NCBI GenBank assembly: GCA_031841125.1
Contig: CM063110.1
Location: forward strand, 56,209,946-56,273,945
Source: Acanthococcus lagerstroemiae
Taxonomy: Eukaryota > Arthropoda > Insecta > Hemiptera > Eriococcidae
Length of the DNA stretch: 64,000 nt
Reading direction: 5' to 3'
Part shown: positions 31,191 through 41,994 of the stretch, one piece after another
How positions within the stretch are numbered: position 1 is the first letter of the stretch
Layout: each line of letters opens with the position of its first letter
Notes under the pieces: generated by a model
Seen by the model: the letters and a program-made list of their open reading frames with translations, nothing else
Databases searched by the model: none
What the model was told of the DNA's origin: nothing
Program-made: the position numbers and the translations under genes

Positions 31191-34100
31191 CCTATCGCCC
31201 AGCTCTGCCTGGTCAGCAAGGGCGATTAAGACCACACCCCTCAGTCACCCAGGTAAGCACAAACATTGACCCCTTTTCCAAGAAGCAGGTAATAGAAAAA
31301 CAAATAATTTCCACAAACTCGTCAAAGCTTAAGAGTGATACCAGAACTTGCAACAACAGAACCAATACTAAACAGACAACTAACAATAACAACATTAATA
31401 ACAAGAACAATAACCATAACGCCACTAACGACAGCAACAACAAACTAGACAACAAATCAATAAAAATAGGAACATTTAACGTCAGATCAATTAAGACCTA
31501 CGACAAGCTTTTAGAACTAGAGACGGCATTCAATAATTCTAAACTTCAAATTCTGGGGATATCTGAAGTAAGACGACCAAATGAACGATTACTAGTAACA
31601 AAAAAAGGCAATATCTTGTTCCATTCAGATAGTAATAACGGCCAACGAGGAGTGGGTTTCCTTATCAAACCAACATTAAAACAATACATCAAAGAGATAA
31701 CAAGTGTCACGGATCGAATTGCTAAGCTAGTACTAGAAATTAGGAACGATGTACTCCTAATACTAGTGCAGGTATACGCACCTACCTCAGCAGCCTCAGA
31801 TACAGAAATGGAAGAATTCTACTCTCATCTAGATGAAACATTAAATAAAATTCCTAAAAACAAAAAAACGCATACCTGGGTATTAGGAGACTTTAACAGT
31901 CAAATTGGACAAAAAGAACGGGAAGAATCAAAATACATAGGTAATTATTGCCACGGAGTAAGAAACAAGAGAGGATGGAGATTGCTCAGGTTCTGCCAGG
32001 AAAATGAACTAAAAATAATAAATACTCTATTTAAAAAGAGGAAAAACAACAGATGGACCTGGATATCGCCAAACCTCAAATCCAAGAACCAAATAGATTA
32101 TATACTCGCTCCTTGCAATCTCAACAACATTACGAACTTCGACGTATTAAAAAATTTTCAATTTCTCTCAGACCACAGACCCATACAATGCGAAATGAAA
32201 ATAGATAAATTAACCAAACGCAAACACATAAGCCAAACCAAATTACAAATCACCAACTCCTCAAGGTACGAAAACTTTCTAACGGAACTACTTGAAAACG
32301 ATAACGATGACAACTACAAAAGTATCGATGAAGAGTACTTATCTGTAACAGAAAAAATTAAACAGGCGATACAAAAACAAAAAGCAGAACCAAAACTGCC
32401 GACAACCAACACATCAAAAAACGAAAATAGGACCGAACTAAATCAACTATATAAAAGAAGAAACAAACTACTTCATAAAAAATCAAAATCAGCAAAGGAA
32501 AAAATAGAAATCTGTCTCATGAACAAACAAATTAGGAAAATAATCAGGGAAACAACAAATACAAAGAACAACCAACTAATCAAAGACATCCTCGAAAACT
32601 CCAGAAGTACAAAAAAAATCAAGAAACTACTTACCATAGGCACACACTGGACGACCTACTTACAAGACGACGACAACCAAAAAATCTATGACAGACAACA
32701 AATAAACGCCCTAGCAACCAACTACTACCAAAATCTATACCGGGAAACAAACTATTCGATTAATACACACCGAACTCAACTCAACAACGAACTGGAAGCC
32801 GAGCCGGACTCCCTAGAATCAGAAGTAAAACAAGTCATAAAGAACCTAAAAAATAACAAAGCCCCAGGACATGACAACATACAAAACGAACACATAAAAA
32901 TGGCGGGAGGACCCTCTATAATTAAAAAACTGACGCGATTATTTAACAAAATTCTTAAAACTCAAAAAATTCCTAGTGAATGGAAAAAATCTGACATAAT
33001 ACTAATTTTCAAGAAAGGCAATAGACACAAAATAAATAATTATAGACCAATAAGTCTGAGTCCAACAGTAGCAAAGATATTTTCAAAAATAATTGAACAG
33101 AGAATCAGAAACACACTTAATTCATACCAACCAAGAGAGCAAGCCGGCTTCAGAAAATATTTTTCTACAACAGACCACTTACACACCATAAACCAACTAA
33201 TAGAAAAATGTAAAGAATATCAGATTGACATACATCTACTCCTAATTGACTATACTAAAGCCTTCGATTCCATTAACCACAACTTTCTAATTACGGCCCT
33301 GAAAAATCAAGGAATCTCCACAAATATAGTGAACATCATAGCAGATATGTACTCCGGACTAACAGCTAGAATTAGAACAGACGTCACTGGAGAATACTTT
33401 GAAATTGAAAAAGGAGTCCGACAGGGAGACCCATTATCACCCATACTATTTAACAGCTTATTAGAAGAGATTTTTAGATCTTTAAATTGGGGAAAAAAAG
33501 GGATAAAAATCCAAGGGGAATATCTAAACAATTTGAGATTCGCAGATGATATTATCCTAGTTTCTAATAATCTTCTGCAACTGAAAGAAATGGTGTCAGA
33601 ACTTTGTGAAAAGGGGAAAAAAGCGGGTCTAAAAATAAATGCGGAAACAACAAAATTAATTTCAAATAATGACACAAAAACCCTCATAACGGTGGAAGGA
33701 GAAAATATCGAAAAAGTGGATGAAGCTATATATCTCGGCCAAACTATCAGTTTTCAGAATAGAATGGACAAAGAAGTGAAAAGAAGAATAACAATAGGAT
33801 GGAATAAGTTCTGGGATCTGAAACACATTTTTAAAGGACAATTCACTAACAAATTGAAAAGCGCAATATTCAACGCAAATATTACTCCGACAATAACATA
33901 CAGTTCACAGACTTGGGCAACAACGAAAAATCAAGAAAAACAACTACAAATAACACAAAACAAAATGAAAAGATCCATACTGAACTTGAAACTACGAGAC
34001 AAAGTCCCTCTAACAACAATACAAAACAAACTACCGGGCATCGAAAACATAATAACCGCACATAGGAAACAGAAATGGAACTGGGCAGGCCACGTCGGAA

Positions 34101-34381
34101 GACTTACAGACAACAGATGGACCCAAAGAGTGACAGTTTGGAACCCATACACCCCAAGGAAAGTGGGAGGACAGGCGGTAAGATGGAGGGATGCTTTCGA
34201 TTCATTTTTAAAAAACAAATTATACCACAGAATAACGTGGGACAGAAGAGAATGGGAAAGACTGAGGGAGGCCTTTGCCCACAAGCAGGGTATGGCGCGA
34301 TAGGAGTCTGCGTACTCCAAATATGTATACCCAGATATAATTTCGCGCAATAAAGGCTTATTATTATTATTATTATTATTA
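31191..34381 (+). mobile_element. RTE-type non-LTR retrotransposon, apparently full length
   Basis: An element of about 3.19 kb flanked by a perfect 13-bp target duplication TAATTAGGAGTTT (31178-31190 and 34382-34394). It has one long frame with AP endonuclease and reverse transcriptase domains and a short 3' tail ending in a (TTA)n repeat (34361-34381). Length, single frame, endonuclease at the N-terminus, lack of a gag-like zinc-knuckle protein and the short tandem-repeat tail are typical of the RTE clade. The lack of stops or frameshifts and the perfect duplication point to a recent insertion. Confidence 0.9.
31193..34303 (+). CDS. RTE-type endonuclease-reverse transcriptase ORF (no ATG at its head)
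   Basis: Open for 1036 codons counted from the element start; the preceding in-frame stop (31178-31180) lies in the target duplication. Residues 1-90 are low-complexity, Asn/Thr-rich. The AP endonuclease follows: GTFNVRS with Asn96, ISEVR with Glu125, LGDFN with Asp233, and LSDHRP with Asp327 and His328. Reverse transcriptase motifs are DYTKAFDSINH, GVRQGDPLSP and the catalytic FADD (783-786), followed by the C-terminal RRITIGWNKF...WNWAGHVGR segment of RTE-type proteins. All key residues are intact. No ATG occurs on this strand between the 5' end and about 31580, and that one is out of frame. The first in-frame Met lies inside the endonuclease, so initiation must be non-AUG or need upstream sequence. 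Confidence 0.88.
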   Translation, partial: YRPALPGQQGRLRPHPSVTQVSTNIDPFSKKQVIEKQIISTNSSKLKSDTRTCNNRTNTKQTTNNNNINNKNNNHNATNDSNNKLDNKSIKIGTFNVRSIKTYDKLLELETAFNNSKLQILGISEVRRPNERLLVTKKGNILFHSDSNNGQRGVGFLIKPTLKQYIKEITSVTDRIAKLVLEIRNDVLLILVQVYAPTSAASDTEMEEFYSHLDETLNKIPKNKKTHTWVLGDFNSQIGQKEREESKYIGNYCHGVRNKRGWRLLRFCQENELKIINTLFKKRKNNRWTWISPNLKSKNQIDYILAPCNLNNITNFDVLKNFQFLSDHRPIQCEMKIDKLTKRKHISQTKLQITNSSRYENFLTELLENDNDDNYKSIDEEYLSVTEKIKQAIQKQKAEPKLPTTNTSKNENRTELNQLYKRRNKLLHKKSKSAKEKIEICLMNKQIRKIIRETTNTKNNQLIKDILENSRSTKKIKKLLTIGTHWTTYLQDDDNQKIYDRQQINALATNYYQNLYRETNYSINTHRTQLNNELEAEPDSLESEVKQVIKNLKNNKAPGHDNIQNEHIKMAGGPSIIKKLTRLFNKILKTQKIPSEWKKSDIILIFKKGNRHKINNYRPISLSPTVAKIFSKIIEQRIRNTLNSYQPREQAGFRKYFSTTDHLHTINQLIEKCKEYQIDIHLLLIDYTKAFDSINHNFLITALKNQGISTNIVNIIADMYSGLTARIRTDVTGEYFEIEKGVRQGDPLSPILFNSLLEEIFRSLNWGKKGIKIQGEYLNNLRFADDIILVSNNLLQLKEMVSELCEKGKKAGLKINAETTKLISNNDTKTLITVEGENIEKVDEAIYLGQTISFQNRMDKEVKRRITIGWNKFWDLKHIFKGQFTNKLKSAIFNANITPTITYSSQTWATTKNQEKQLQITQNKMKRSILNLKLRDKVPLTTIQNKLPGIENIITAHRKQKWNWAGHVGRLTDNRWTQRVTVWNPYTPRKVGGQAVRWRDAFDSFLKNKLYHRITWDRREWERLREAFAHKQGMAR

Positions 34382-34398
34382 TAATTAGGAGTTTAAAT

Positions 34399-35714
34399 CC
34401 GGGAAGTCGAGTTGGTTCCCAAATAACCTAATTGGTTCCCAAGCACGGTGAGCGCGACACCCCATAGTGGTCGAATTGGTTCCCGGGACCCAAATACACC
34501 CAAGTAGGTGGTGGTCGAATTGGTTCCCGGTACATATTACACCGGCGTGCACTACAGAGCATTTTCCTTCCCATTTTACACCGACTTGGGACGGTCCGTA
34601 GGTATGGTTAAAAATGCGATGTAGGTACTGATAATATGAACTTCAGCCTTTGCGGGTAGAAATTTAAAATAGATGAATTTCACAAATTGTAAACGAGTAA
34701 TTATTCCGTCAATGAATTCGTCACTGATAATGTAAGAACTAAAGTATCTAACTACGCCTTTGCAGGTAGCATTTTAAAACAGACGCGTTTCACGAATTGT
34801 AAACTAGTAATTCTTCCATTACTGAATTCGTCAATTTGTCCCTGTAAAAACTTTTCTTTTGCATTTACTTTAGGGGCTGATTTACCGCCTAATTTAATAT
34901 AGGTGTCACTTTGGATCGTCCTTAATGTGTCTGCCAAATGAAAGATATTGCAATGAGGTGAATTAAACATTTTATTCAATCTACTGTGGAATCCCTCACA
35001 AGCGTTAGTAGTGCGTTGTCGACTTGAGGTGAACTCAGCCCACATCGAAGGAGGAAAGTCACTGTCCGGAGCGACGTATGTTTCCAAAATGTAGTCAAAA
35101 AATTTATCATATTTTTCGTTGTCTGGTTTACTCTCCATTAAATCAAAGCAAAAGCAGTCCTCAACTTCCTCAGGGGGTCACAGAGACAGGCCAAAGAAAT
35201 ATTTAAGCAAGCGTCCATCTGGCGAATCTCGGTCGCGATATGTATCTGTTAACCCTAAAGCTTGTATTTTTTTCCACCAGGACTGTCCTAAGTATACTTT
35301 TGAACGATCAACAATTTCTTATTCTTTTCACTGAACATCACCTCGTAAGTAGCCATATTATTATTATTATTATTAACGCGCTCTATCATGTACCTATCAC
35401 CGCATTGACACAAACAGAATAAAACCGAAATCGCAAGTAGAGGTATGTGTGCTTCATACATACTTACAATATTTCTTCACTCGATTACGTATCATTACCT
35501 TATCACACTAATCTGCAAACTACAGAAGTCCTGCAGAAACGTGTTCGTGAATCATCGTAGAGTGCCTTGCAACAAAATTCTGTATAATGCACGCTGCACC
35601 CCGGAACGAATTCGTTCGGGAACCAATTCGACTCTAACCCCTACAGTGACTGATTCTACCTCGGAACTAACTCGACTATGTACAAGGGTCTTGGGAACCA
35701 ATTCGACCTCCACC
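34399..35714 (-). mobile_element. MULE-like element with iterated inverted ends
   Basis: The left end carries TCGARTTGGTTCCC words at 34407-34420, 34471-34484 and 34515-34528, plus a shorter one at about 34430. The right end carries the inverse GGGAACCAATTCGA at 35618-35631 and 35693-35706, plus a diverged copy at about 35662. Outer ends align over about 22 bp with several mismatches. A 7-bp 'tttaaat' flanks both sides (34392-34398 and 35715-35721), shorter than the usual 8-9 bp. A minus-strand MULE transposase relic lies inside. Long, iterated inverted termini plus that relic support Mutator-like identity. Confidence 0.7.
34752..35318 (-). pseudogene. MULE transposase C-terminal relic
   Basis: Minus-strand reading begins with EIVDRSKVYLGQSWWKKIQ, then LKYFFGLSL (about 35318-35180). 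One frameshift follows near the stop at about 35178. The frame then continues PPEEVEDCF...FFDYILETYV, the conserved RQRTTNACEGFHSRLN and FHLADTLRTIQSDTYIKLGG, ending at 34752. The 'NACEGFH' block corresponds to 'NNSVEGWH' in MULE transposases. The catalytic N-terminal part is absent. Confidence 0.75.
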
Positions 35715-35733
35715 TTTAAATTTTATGAAATGT

Positions 35734-36510
35734 TCAATGCCAGTTAGCAACTTGACCTTGGTGATTCTTACGAAATACATCAAATCGAGGTGAAATGCTG
35801 GACAGACAAATTCGCATGTTGTTCTCCAATGCTGTTTCCGTTGGCCTCTATCTTTTTTTACTTTTAACGTTAACGAGAGCGGAAAACCCTTGCTCGCATA
35901 GCCACGAGGTTGAGAATTGTAGCAAAATGTCTACTGCTTTTTTCGAGAGCTGGGTATACTCTTGTTGAAGCGCAATCCAGAACGAAGCTAGGGAGACGTC
36001 ACTGACTTTCAGCTGCAACGTGCGGTCGCTTTTCAAGTCCATAGCTGAATTTTTGAGCTCCAGATCTAAACCGTGCCACACTGTATTAGAGAAAGGGTTA
36101 CGTATCCAGTAGTACTGCTGTGCGTTCAAGTCAGGGAAGTAACGTTCGCAAGCTGTTTGTAAGGTCTGCAAACGATTTTTTATACCTTGCAGAAGACCTG
36201 GATTAGGGATTTCTTCTCTGGAAAAAAGTGGAAACACTGCTGCATTTCCGCCTTGTAGTTACGTCTGCCACAGCGTGAGTTTCTCCTGGAAAGCAGAAAG
36301 TTTATCCGTGGCTCCTAAGATATAATCTGCGGGCCCTTGTAAAGAAACATTGAGGATATTGAGGTGACCAAATATATCTGCCAAGTAGGCTATCTTTGTT
36401 CTCCAGTCATTGTCTGCAAAGAGGTCCGCATATTGCTCATTGCCCTCCGCCATAAGAAGTAACATAACGTCCTCTTTCAGTTCGTAAAGCCTTCCAATTT
36501 TAACATAATG
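35734..36510 (-). pseudogene. hAT transposase relic, ZBED5/SCAND3-like
   Basis: Minus-strand reading: IGRLYELKEDVMLLL, then FADNDWRTKIAYLADIFGHL, then LSLQGPADYILGATDKLSAF and a short LTLWQT. A stop at 36261-36259 interrupts it. The same frame resumes with FPLFSREEIPN and DVSLASFWIAL, then EYTQLSKKAVDILLQF and LCEQGFSALVNVKSK. A second in-frame stop is at 35850-35848, followed by NMRICLSSISPRF and a final stop at 35734. The order matches the C-terminal half of ZBED5-like hAT transposases, including the dimerisation-region hallmark. Two nonsense codons and the missing N-terminal half make it a dead relic. Confidence 0.8.
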
Positions 36511-37827
36511 TGAGGAAGTTCAATGTAAAACACTTCCTGAAGTTGACGTGAAAAGAAAAAGGGGTCCAGAGGGGGTAAAATGTTGCAGCATCTCTCCTAA
36601 TAAGGATACCAAAATTTTTTCTAGCCTAAAATTTGTTCAGAGTTCATATACGAACACATCCAGAGAATACGAGTCCCCAGTTCTTATGGTTCGTCACTCG
36701 CCAACCTCTAAAACACACACACACACACACTTTTATACGTATTAGAGATAGTATGGGCAAACCCGAAAAGAGATATTTTTTTGCAGACAACAATTCATCA
36801 TCTTGGTCAAGAATGCTCACCTCAGTTTCTGACTTCGGGTCTCCACCTCTAGGTATCCTCTCGCATACCTCAGAATAGGCATTCTTCCTTATTGCTGGGG
36901 GCTGGTAGCCTAGCTTCTCACTTGTCTGGCTTGCCTCAGTGCCAGTTCCCCTAATAACTTCCTCCGTTAGTTATTTTTTATTTATTTTTATTTTCAAATT
37001 ACATAATAATACAGTTTTCATTTGTGTCTGTATCTCTTTATAATTTCAAATGTGTTCCGTCCTCCTTCCATAATTTGAGCTCATGGGCGCTTGTTGTGGG
37101 GGGACGTTACTTTATAATAAATAAATAAGTACAAATGGATATACAAAAATAGAGGTTTCAGGAAATGATAAAGGACTATTGTGCCAAGTACTGTAGAAAA
37201 TTATCAGGATCGATTAAGCAGTGTAGTTAGATCAGAAAATATTAAATAGAAAGTAAATTTCAAAAAATACACTTTCTTCAAGATTTTGTAAGAATTTATC
37301 TCTTTTAACACGATAACAGTTTGTTAGTAAAATGTTCACTTCCAGAGACGTACCGAAGAGAAGCCAACTGCAAAGATGAGGAAGTATTGCTTCACATTAT
37401 GTATACTAGATCACAGCTTGGAAAATCGCCAAGAGGACACACTTTTTTTTTTTAATAGAACCAGTTTCTCTAATTTTCTGTAGCTACAGACATCTTAAAT
37501 AGTTATTTTTAAGCCAATACTTAGCACATTCTTTTATGCAGAAAGTCGAATAATGTAACCTAAACTCGAATTCAAAATATTCCCTCTTCCGCTGACTTCT
37601 AATTCATACGCTCTCTCTCTCACTTTCCGTCTTCACGATTTCTATTTACATAAGTTTCAGTATCGGTACTACTGATATTTGGAATATTTTATTACTTTCA
37701 ACTTCAAGACGGTGATTAGTAGTGTTATCACTTCGCTAGCCGCGTAATTATGTGTGTCCTCTGCGTTCTTTCAATCTTAAATTGGCTCGCGTAGTTCGCA
37801 ATTACATATAATTATAGTGTTCATGAC
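36511..37827. other. Upstream region of the sugar transporter, no gene recognised
   Basis: Contains an (AC)n microsatellite at 36712-36732, AT-rich stretches near 36970 and 37110, and a CT-rich tract at 37610-37625. This is the presumed promoter and 5' untranslated side of the transporter starting at 37828; no core promoter motif is assigned. Confidence 0.45.
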
Positions 37828-37908
37828 ATGGGGACCAATCCGGCTGGACCAGCACAATGTTTGATGGACAACAAGAGCTCATCGCAGAAGCCATCTATCT
37901 TGAGATTG
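37828..37908 (+). CDS. MFS sugar transporter, predicted exon 1
   Basis: ATG to a donor TTG|gttagt in phase 0 encodes 27 residues beginning MGTNPAGPAQ and ending KPSILRL. Joined in frame to the exon at 41995, it gives a hydrophilic cytoplasmic N-terminus running directly into the first membrane helix, as in Tret1-like carriers, and brings the protein to about 488 residues. A second Met at residue 13 (MDNKSSSQ) could be the start. The donor is weaker than consensus and there is no transcript evidence, so this exon is a prediction. Confidence 0.55.
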
Positions 37909-38689
37909 GTTAGTGCATCTTATCATTCATTTGACAACGTCCAAAACGAATTCCGGGAAATTATAGCACCGGGTGAAACAATATCGCTTTTTATCTCGTA
38001 CCTTATCCCTCTCATCCAGCACCCAAGATAAGACTTTACTGTAGGTAAAAATGAATAGAAAATGGAATCTGATCACTCAATTGTCTATAGTCAGACAGAC
38101 TTCCAGCACCAATACTAGGTCTGTAGTCGAGCTTGCAGTACTGGTAAAAAAACATAATATAGTATCTTAAGGCCAGCCAAATTTTAATACAACAGCCGCT
38201 CCTCCCCGATAAAGAAATTTTACTACGGTGATCATTTCCTGTTTCAATTTTACAGCCATTATCGGCGCACTCATGTTATCCATTTATTATTTATTTTATT
38301 TATTTTTTATTTAGGGAATTGCAGGAGGTGTAGGACGTCAAGGTAGGTAGGTGAGGAAAAGGAGCACAGAAAAAAGAATAATAGAAATATGAGAAAACTC
38401 GAAAAAAGTTCTTCCCTTTCAATATTTTAGAGACTATTACGCACATGACAGAAGGTTTCGAACGAAAATTGCTCTACATCAGATATTTTTTCCGTAGAGA
38501 TGTCATAAATGAGACTTTTAAAAAGGTCCCACTACAGGCACACATTTCGATATTGGCTTTAATGTTTTTCGGACTATTTTCACGCTGTATTTCCATACCA
38601 TTGTTTTCATACTTCAAGTTACACAAACAGAAGAGATTCTAGTTTTCATAGTAGTCGGTACATTTTTTAGGAACCAAGTCTGTAGTGAA

Positions 38690-38969
38690 ACTTGTCACCC
38701 CCTCCCCCTCAGTGGATGGGATAATATGTTCCGGTGGGAGTATTCGATGGGATATATTGTCCCACTGATGCTGAAAAACACGAACTCACAAATACAGCGG
38801 CTGATAGCCACTCTGTGGCGCGGTCTAGCGGAAAAGTAAGGCCGGGATGTTGTTCAGCAGCTCAAAGACTCTCAGTGGGAGAGTTTAAACGGATTAAACA
38901 TTGTTAGTGATTTTAATAGGATTTTTTGAACATTTTTGGGACATTTGTCCCGCTGGGACTGAAAGGATT
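38690..38969. mobile_element. Possible piggyBac-like MITE
   Basis: The right side reads 'gggacatttgtcccgctggg' then actgaaagga and TTAA (38968 area). Reversed, this is a CCTTTCAGTCCC-type end next to TTAA, as in piggyBac-like elements. The left end (ccccctcagtggatggga near 38705) is only loosely similar and no left TTAA was found. Confidence 0.35.
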
Positions 38970-40424
38970 AAGGTAAAGTAGCCCAATGTGGACCACATTT
39001 TGTTTTTTGGTTAGAAGTTGACCCCTGTTGCTAATGGCCTTGAATGGTAGCCAAAGGATCCTAGTATACTCCGTAAAAAGAAATTTTAAAAGACAGTATT
39101 TTTATATGATTTTTGTAATTGTTATGATTTGAGGAAATCAAAAATTTGGGGTCCTAATACGGACCACAAAAAGAAATTAATATTAAGTTAAACAGTTTCG
39201 ATAAGTGAAAAAAGGGTAAGTATCATGAATTCAAAAATTCAAACATGCTGAGCACGTAACAAATCATTTAAGAGCCGTCAAAGAAACGGAATGTAGTCTA
39301 GAGACCTTTAGACATTTTTTTTTAACCGCTGAGAACAGCCTATGGTATTTTTTTCATAATTGTGACGCGCCATGAGAAACCATACCTTCGGGTGAAAAAA
39401 TTGTTTTCAAGAAAAACGCCAAAACACGTTGAAAAATTGATTTTGATCAAAAATGACTTTTTGCCGGAAATGTGTTCTAGAGTATCTGAAGAACATTTTA
39501 GGCACCCATACTCGCTTGTTTCGTTGTTTATTTGTTTGATTTTTATAATTTTTGTAAAAAAAAAAATTTTGAATTTTTTGTATGATAGATTTTTTTAATA
39601 ATCAACGTCATTTACATACATTTTTTTTATAATAAACTTTATTTGCATACATTTGTCAGTTTTATTTTAGCAAACCTGAAACCTACACCATTGAATTCCT
39701 CATAAAATTTTACTCGGGGGGGAGGAGGAGGGGAGGGGGAGAATTTGGTAATTTAAGCAATGTCCGAACGAAAAACTTTAAAGCTGTTTTTCTGGAAAAG
39801 TACTTTTTAGTAGTTTTCAACTTCAAAATGGCATATCTCTGAGAATTTTGCTCCGATTGAGCTGCGGTTTGCGGCATTGGATTCGCCATACTTTTCTCTA
39901 TTAGAACCAGTCACAATTTCATTTTCGACCCTCTTCACCCGAAGGTATGGTTTCTCATGGCGCGTCACAATTTACAGCATTTTGCCATCTGTAAAAATTA
40001 ACGTAATTTTTGAGCTCATTTCCATGTTATCATGGCTGGTTTACTTTGCGGTACCAAAACAACACTTTTCAAAAAGACTTGCTACCAGTACTGAACCTTC
40101 AATCGAAAAACTCTATATAGCATTCGAATCGTATTCCTTTGGGCTAACACATATGACACATTCGAAAAAAATTTTCAATCACTTTTTTCCCAAAATTATG
40201 ACACAAAACATACATAATAATTTTTAAAAAAAGTTAAAAGTATCAAATCGTTTTCCCTGTATTTTTTTGGGGAGGGGGCTTTCAAGTTTGAATTTCCAAC
40301 ATGTATCGAAGTGGTATATCAAGGACAATAGCTTAGATTTCTTGCCGGCAGGTAGCGCCATAAACAGACGAGCTTGGCCGGTGGGCCATATTGAGAACCG
40401 GTCCACATTAAGCTACCTTACATT
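38970..40424. mobile_element. 1.45 kb element with 25-bp inverted ends, unclassified
   Basis: The left end (38970-38994, 'agtagcccaatgtggacc') pairs with the right end (40400-40424, 'ggtccacattaagctacc') over 25 bp with about four mismatches. Inside is a second, perfect 39-bp inverted repeat (39358-39396 and 39934-39972). No transposase frame is present and no clear target duplication was found, so the superfamily is unknown. Confidence 0.6.
39358..39972. repeat. Perfect 39-bp inverted repeat, 537-bp spacer
   Basis: Left arm 39358-39396 (aattgtgacgcgccatgaga...) is exactly complementary to right arm 39934-39972 (...tctcatggcgcgtcacaatt). The arms hold a GACGCGCC box. The lack of any mismatch contrasts with the diverged outer ends of the enclosing element. 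Confidence 0.9.
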
Positions 40425-41994
40425 ACATAGGCATTTTATGAGCTTTTGTAAAATATTGTGAAATCGCGAGATATACTGGCTGTAAAGTATTCAGAGTCGC
40501 TGAATTCAGCTTTGACGTTAGTTAGAATCAGAGCTGAAAACTGGGACACCGATGAGGAGAGGTTGAGGATAAAAATGGTTGAGCGCCTAATAGTCGATTC
40601 ATTATTCATGCTAGTTTCACCCTGAATTGAAAAACTGAGGAACCGAGGGAAAGGGAGAGGCGGCTCAAAATTGAACACTTTTACTAAATGCAATATAGAT
40701 ATCGGATATTGAGTTTTCAGGGCCAAGGGCATCCTTATCGGCGTGAAGAGTAGAAATAAGTCGGGATGCCCACTTGGCAAACAAACCTTTTATGCAAGAA
40801 AATAAAAAAAGCTCGACTATTTTCACATTTTACCGACGAATGTCAAGGGAAAAAAAAGTTGGTTTACATTCAAAATGATGATTAATACCTGTAACCGAAA
40901 CCGAGGGAAAACTTGACAAAAAATTACGATTTGATGCAAAAACTTTCAATCCAACCCCCTCAAAGAAGCAACAACTTTCTGGCTTTGTCAACTTGTAGTC
41001 CAAAATGCCAACTAAATGGTTGAATTTGTCGGAAAATTTCGATTTCAAAAATTTGTAGGGGGCGTCTCGCCATCAGTTCAAGGCCACTGAATACTGTTTT
41101 GACGCAACTTAAGCTCTTAATAGAAAATTAAGGTAGTGGCAAGAGGGATCGAAGATCAAAATGATATAAAATACAATATGAACTATGGACATCGAGTAAT
41201 AAGTTTACTAATCGTACGATGGTCCTAATGACCATACTAAAAGTCACCAATTCTCGTCTTGCGCTAATCTTTTTGGGAGGTGGAACCTCCAACTTTTTTT
41301 ATCAAATATTTTGGAACCTACGCCAAACACGGAAAGTATCTTTCGACAAAAAATGGACATTTCTTCGGCCTCTCACCGACCTGAGCGACCAGAAAGGATA
41401 CAGATTCCCATGAAACCCAATTCTGTACAACTACATCCCCATCTACCTATCTCGAGAATTTCCCCCGCTCCTTCCCCTCCTATCCACAGATACCACCATA
41501 TGAAATTTTTTTTTTTTTTAAAGATTCAAGTGACTTTTTTTCTATGGAGGTTCAAGGCCACAGAATTGGGTTTCAAAGGTAGTTTGGCTGAAAATTCAAA
41601 ATTATGGTACCCGGGGGAGGGGAAGAGGCAAAATACAGTACTTAGATAACTAGGTTTTTCGAGTCGCTGTGTTAATTTTTGACATCAGTTCTAATACCCC
41701 AGGTGGAAAAAACACAGCCTATGCCATAGTCGCTAATAGGTGAAGGGCTTGGGAGGCTTAGCCCCCCCAAACACTGAAAAATTACCAAAGGAAATGATGC
41801 GGGGAGGTGGTGTTGCTTCATAATAAGGGGGCTTAAGCTCCCCCAGTTCACGGCCCTATTTGCTTTTCCTGGCCTAGGCATCATTATTACTTCTGTAAAG
41901 AAAAAACCTTTCGTATTATGTATTTGTTCTTTAATAAGTCAACTTGATTTCACTCTAGCGAAATAGTATTCATAAAAATTTATTAATTTTTCAG

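Larger units (their letters stand above)
37909..41994 (+). other. Transporter intron 1 with transposon relics
   Basis: 4.1 kb intron holding a piggyBac-like end near 38690-38969, a 1.45 kb element with inverted ends (38970-40424), and further AT-rich sequence. From 40440 to 41900 several G- or C-rich 'ggaggggg/ccccctc' tracts recur, suggesting decayed repeats. No other coding exon was recognised. Confidence 0.5.

Noticed and set aside
31213..31455. 80-codon Leu-rich minus-strand frame resembling a membrane protein
   Set aside because: Antisense of the Asn-rich leader of the RTE frame; hydrophobicity is a by-product of AAC repeats.
37909..38031. Continuation of the exon 1 frame past the proposed donor
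   Set aside because: The continued peptide has no similarity to sugar transporters, while splicing at TTG|gttagt gives an in-frame join to helix 1.
38690..38969. Firm piggyBac element
   Set aside because: Only one convincing end with TTAA; the other end is too different, so it is listed only as possible.
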